A stretch of DNA of 5,334 nucleotides from UBA1738 sp045538755 (GTDB taxonomy: Bacteria > Bacillota > Clostridia > UBA1381). Positions 4,279-5,334 of the stretch are shown in pieces. Numbering within the stretch: the stretch's first letter is position 1; every line of letters starts with the position of its first letter. The translations under genes were made by a program, and so were the position numbers. Where the stretch lies: contig JAZQEC010000024.1 in the NCBI GenBank assembly GCA_045538755.1, positions 1 through 5,334 on the forward strand, written 5' to 3'. The notes under the pieces were generated by a model. It was not told where the DNA came from. It searched no databases and saw only the letters and a list, made by a program, of their open reading frames with translations.

Positions 4279-5334
4279 TTATTTCTCCATTCCACAGTCA
4301 TATGCTCTTTTTGATACAACCTCATCATAGTACATCGTGCCATAAAGTCTGTATCCGCCTGCAAAATTGTAGGCATCAAAACCGTTTTGCATAAGTATTC
4401 TTGTTGCAAGATAGCTCCGAAGACCGCTCTGGCACATTACATATACAGGTTTTGATTTATCGAGTTCTGTAAGTCTTTCACGCAGTTCATCAACGGGAAT
4501 ATTGATAAAGCCCTCTGCATGACCGCGCATATATTCATAAACGGTTCTTGTATCTAAAAGCGTGATATCATCTCTTTTTTGAAGTGATGGAATATCCTCA
4601 TAATAGAACTGCCCTACAATACCATTTTTCATGTTTTCAATGATAAAGCCTGCCATATTCACAGGGTCTTTTGCCGAAGAATATGGCGGCGCATAGGAAA
4701 GCTCAAGGTCTTTTAGCTTGTCCGCTGTAAGTCCTGCAAAAATTGCAGTGGCAATTACATCAATTCTTTTTTCAACACCCTCATAACCTACCGCTTGTGC
4801 GCCAAGGATTTTATAGGTTTCCTTTTCAAATATAACCTTTAAGGTCATAACTGTAGCACCAGGATAGTATCCTGCGTGAGAAAGGGGCGATAGAATAACT
4901 TTTTCGTAAGCGATATTGCTTAATTTAAGTTGTGTTTCAGTCATTCCTGTTGATGCGACTGTCATATCAAAGAGCTTAATAACCGATGCTCCTTGCGTGC
5001 CTTTATAAGTGCTGTTAATCCCGCAAATATTGTCTGCCGCAATTCGCCCCTCTTTATTGGCAGGGCCCGCTAATGTTATAACTGCCTTATCATTTGAAAT
5101 AAAGTTTTCCACCTCTACCGCATCACCAACTGCATAAATGTCCTCGTCCGAGGTTTGCATGTTGTCAGAAACTGCAATTGCCCCCTTTACGCCCAATGCG
5201 AGTCCCGCTTCCTTTGCAAGCGTGTTTTCAGGCAAAACACCAACAGATACAATGACCATATCGGCAGGTATTTCCTGACAATCGGTAACAACCATATTAT
5301 TCTCAATACTTTTTACATTGGCATTTAAAAGAAT
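4279..5334 (-). CDS. CoA-disulfide/persulfide reductase-like flavoprotein fused to rhodanese (N-terminus cut)
   Basis: The reading frame stays open to the window edge, so 351 C-terminal residues are visible. An internal Met at 5295 is not the true start, since 13 in-frame codons precede it. Visible residues 1-90 contain the end of the NAD-binding domain (VSVGVLPEN) and the FAD-binding motif TSDEDIYAVGD (61-71). Residues 114-235 are the dimerisation domain, ending in YAPPYSSAKDPVNMAG (214-229), a block with Tyr residues characteristic of CoA-disulfide reductases. Residues 245-345 form a rhodanese domain with LLDTR at 259-263 and active-site CQSGLRS at 301-307. Such fusions (Bacillus CoADR-RHD, Shewanella Npsr) reduce CoA disulfide, CoA persulfide or polysulfide with NAD(P)H. 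The N-terminal part with the first FAD motif and redox Cys lies outside the window. It probably belongs to an operon with the PAS protein. Confidence 0.92.
   Translation of the reverse strand: MLLNANVKSIENNMVVTDCQEIPADMVIVSVGVLPENTLAKEAGLALGVKGAIAVSDNMQTSDEDIYAVGDAVEVENFISNDKAVITLAGPANKEGRIAADNICGINSTYKGTQGASVIKLFDMTVASTGMTETQLKLSNIAYEKVILSPLSHAGYYPGATVMTLKVIFEKETYKILGAQAVGYEGVEKRIDVIATAIFAGLTADKLKDLELSYAPPYSSAKDPVNMAGFIIENMKNGIVGQFYYEDIPSLQKRDDITLLDTRTVYEYMRGHAEGFINIPVDELRERLTELDKSKPVYVMCQSGLRSYLATRILMQNGFDAYNFAGGYRLYGTMYYDEVVSKRAYDCGMEK

Overview
The window reads as AT-rich chromosomal DNA from an anaerobic Firmicute, most likely a member of the Clostridia. This rests on strong GGAGG-type ribosome binding sites, tightly packed operons, and protein variants typical of that group: a clostridial sirtuin, a PnuC with an EMITYLGMTMPMA-type core, a single-domain PAS protein, and a coenzyme-A-disulfide-reductase/rhodanese fusion. 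No rRNA, tRNA, CRISPR array, insertion sequence or phage gene is visible.

Left edge (1-255). On the minus strand there is a near-consensus sigma-70 promoter (TTGACG, 17 bp, TATAAT), a hairpin followed by eight U, a GGAGG site and the first codons of a gene leaving the window at base 1. Upstream of this promoter lie four TGCAGC/GCTGCA boxes, three of them at exact 11-bp spacing. An inverted repeat sits between the -35 and -10 elements. A strong intrinsic terminator (204-232) separates this unit from the next operon.

Minus-strand cluster (256-3063). In transcription order it holds a NifX/NifB-type FeMo-cofactor-domain protein with a His/Cys-rich tail, a short alkyltransferase-domain protein with an intact PCHR site, an EamA/DMT-type membrane transporter, a sirtuin, and a rhodanese-domain lipoprotein. 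Gaps are short or negative (21, 28, -14 and 4 nt), so one operon is likely, ending at the terminator. The lipoprotein carries an OadB-like GIIGGADGPTSI motif just after its lipid-attachment cysteine.

Divergent gene (3085-3931, plus strand). A PnuC-family vitamin-precursor transporter has a clear extended -10 promoter and an approximately 113-nt leader. The leader can fold into small hairpins or, alternatively, a long terminator-like hairpin followed by a U-rich run. It is a candidate riboswitch or attenuator, possibly of the NAD+-II (pnuC) class, although I could not test that.

Right-hand minus-strand operon (3916-5334). A coenzyme-A-disulfide-reductase-like flavoprotein fused to a rhodanese domain is cut at its N-terminus by the window edge. 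It is directly abutted (TAA-ATG) by a 120-residue PAS protein, whose 3' end overlaps that of pnuC tail to tail.

Two themes recur: sulfane-sulfur or redox chemistry (two rhodanese domains and an NADH-dependent disulfide/persulfide reductase) and NAD metabolism (a sirtuin that consumes NAD and a candidate NAD-precursor importer). The functional link between the units is inference from proximity.
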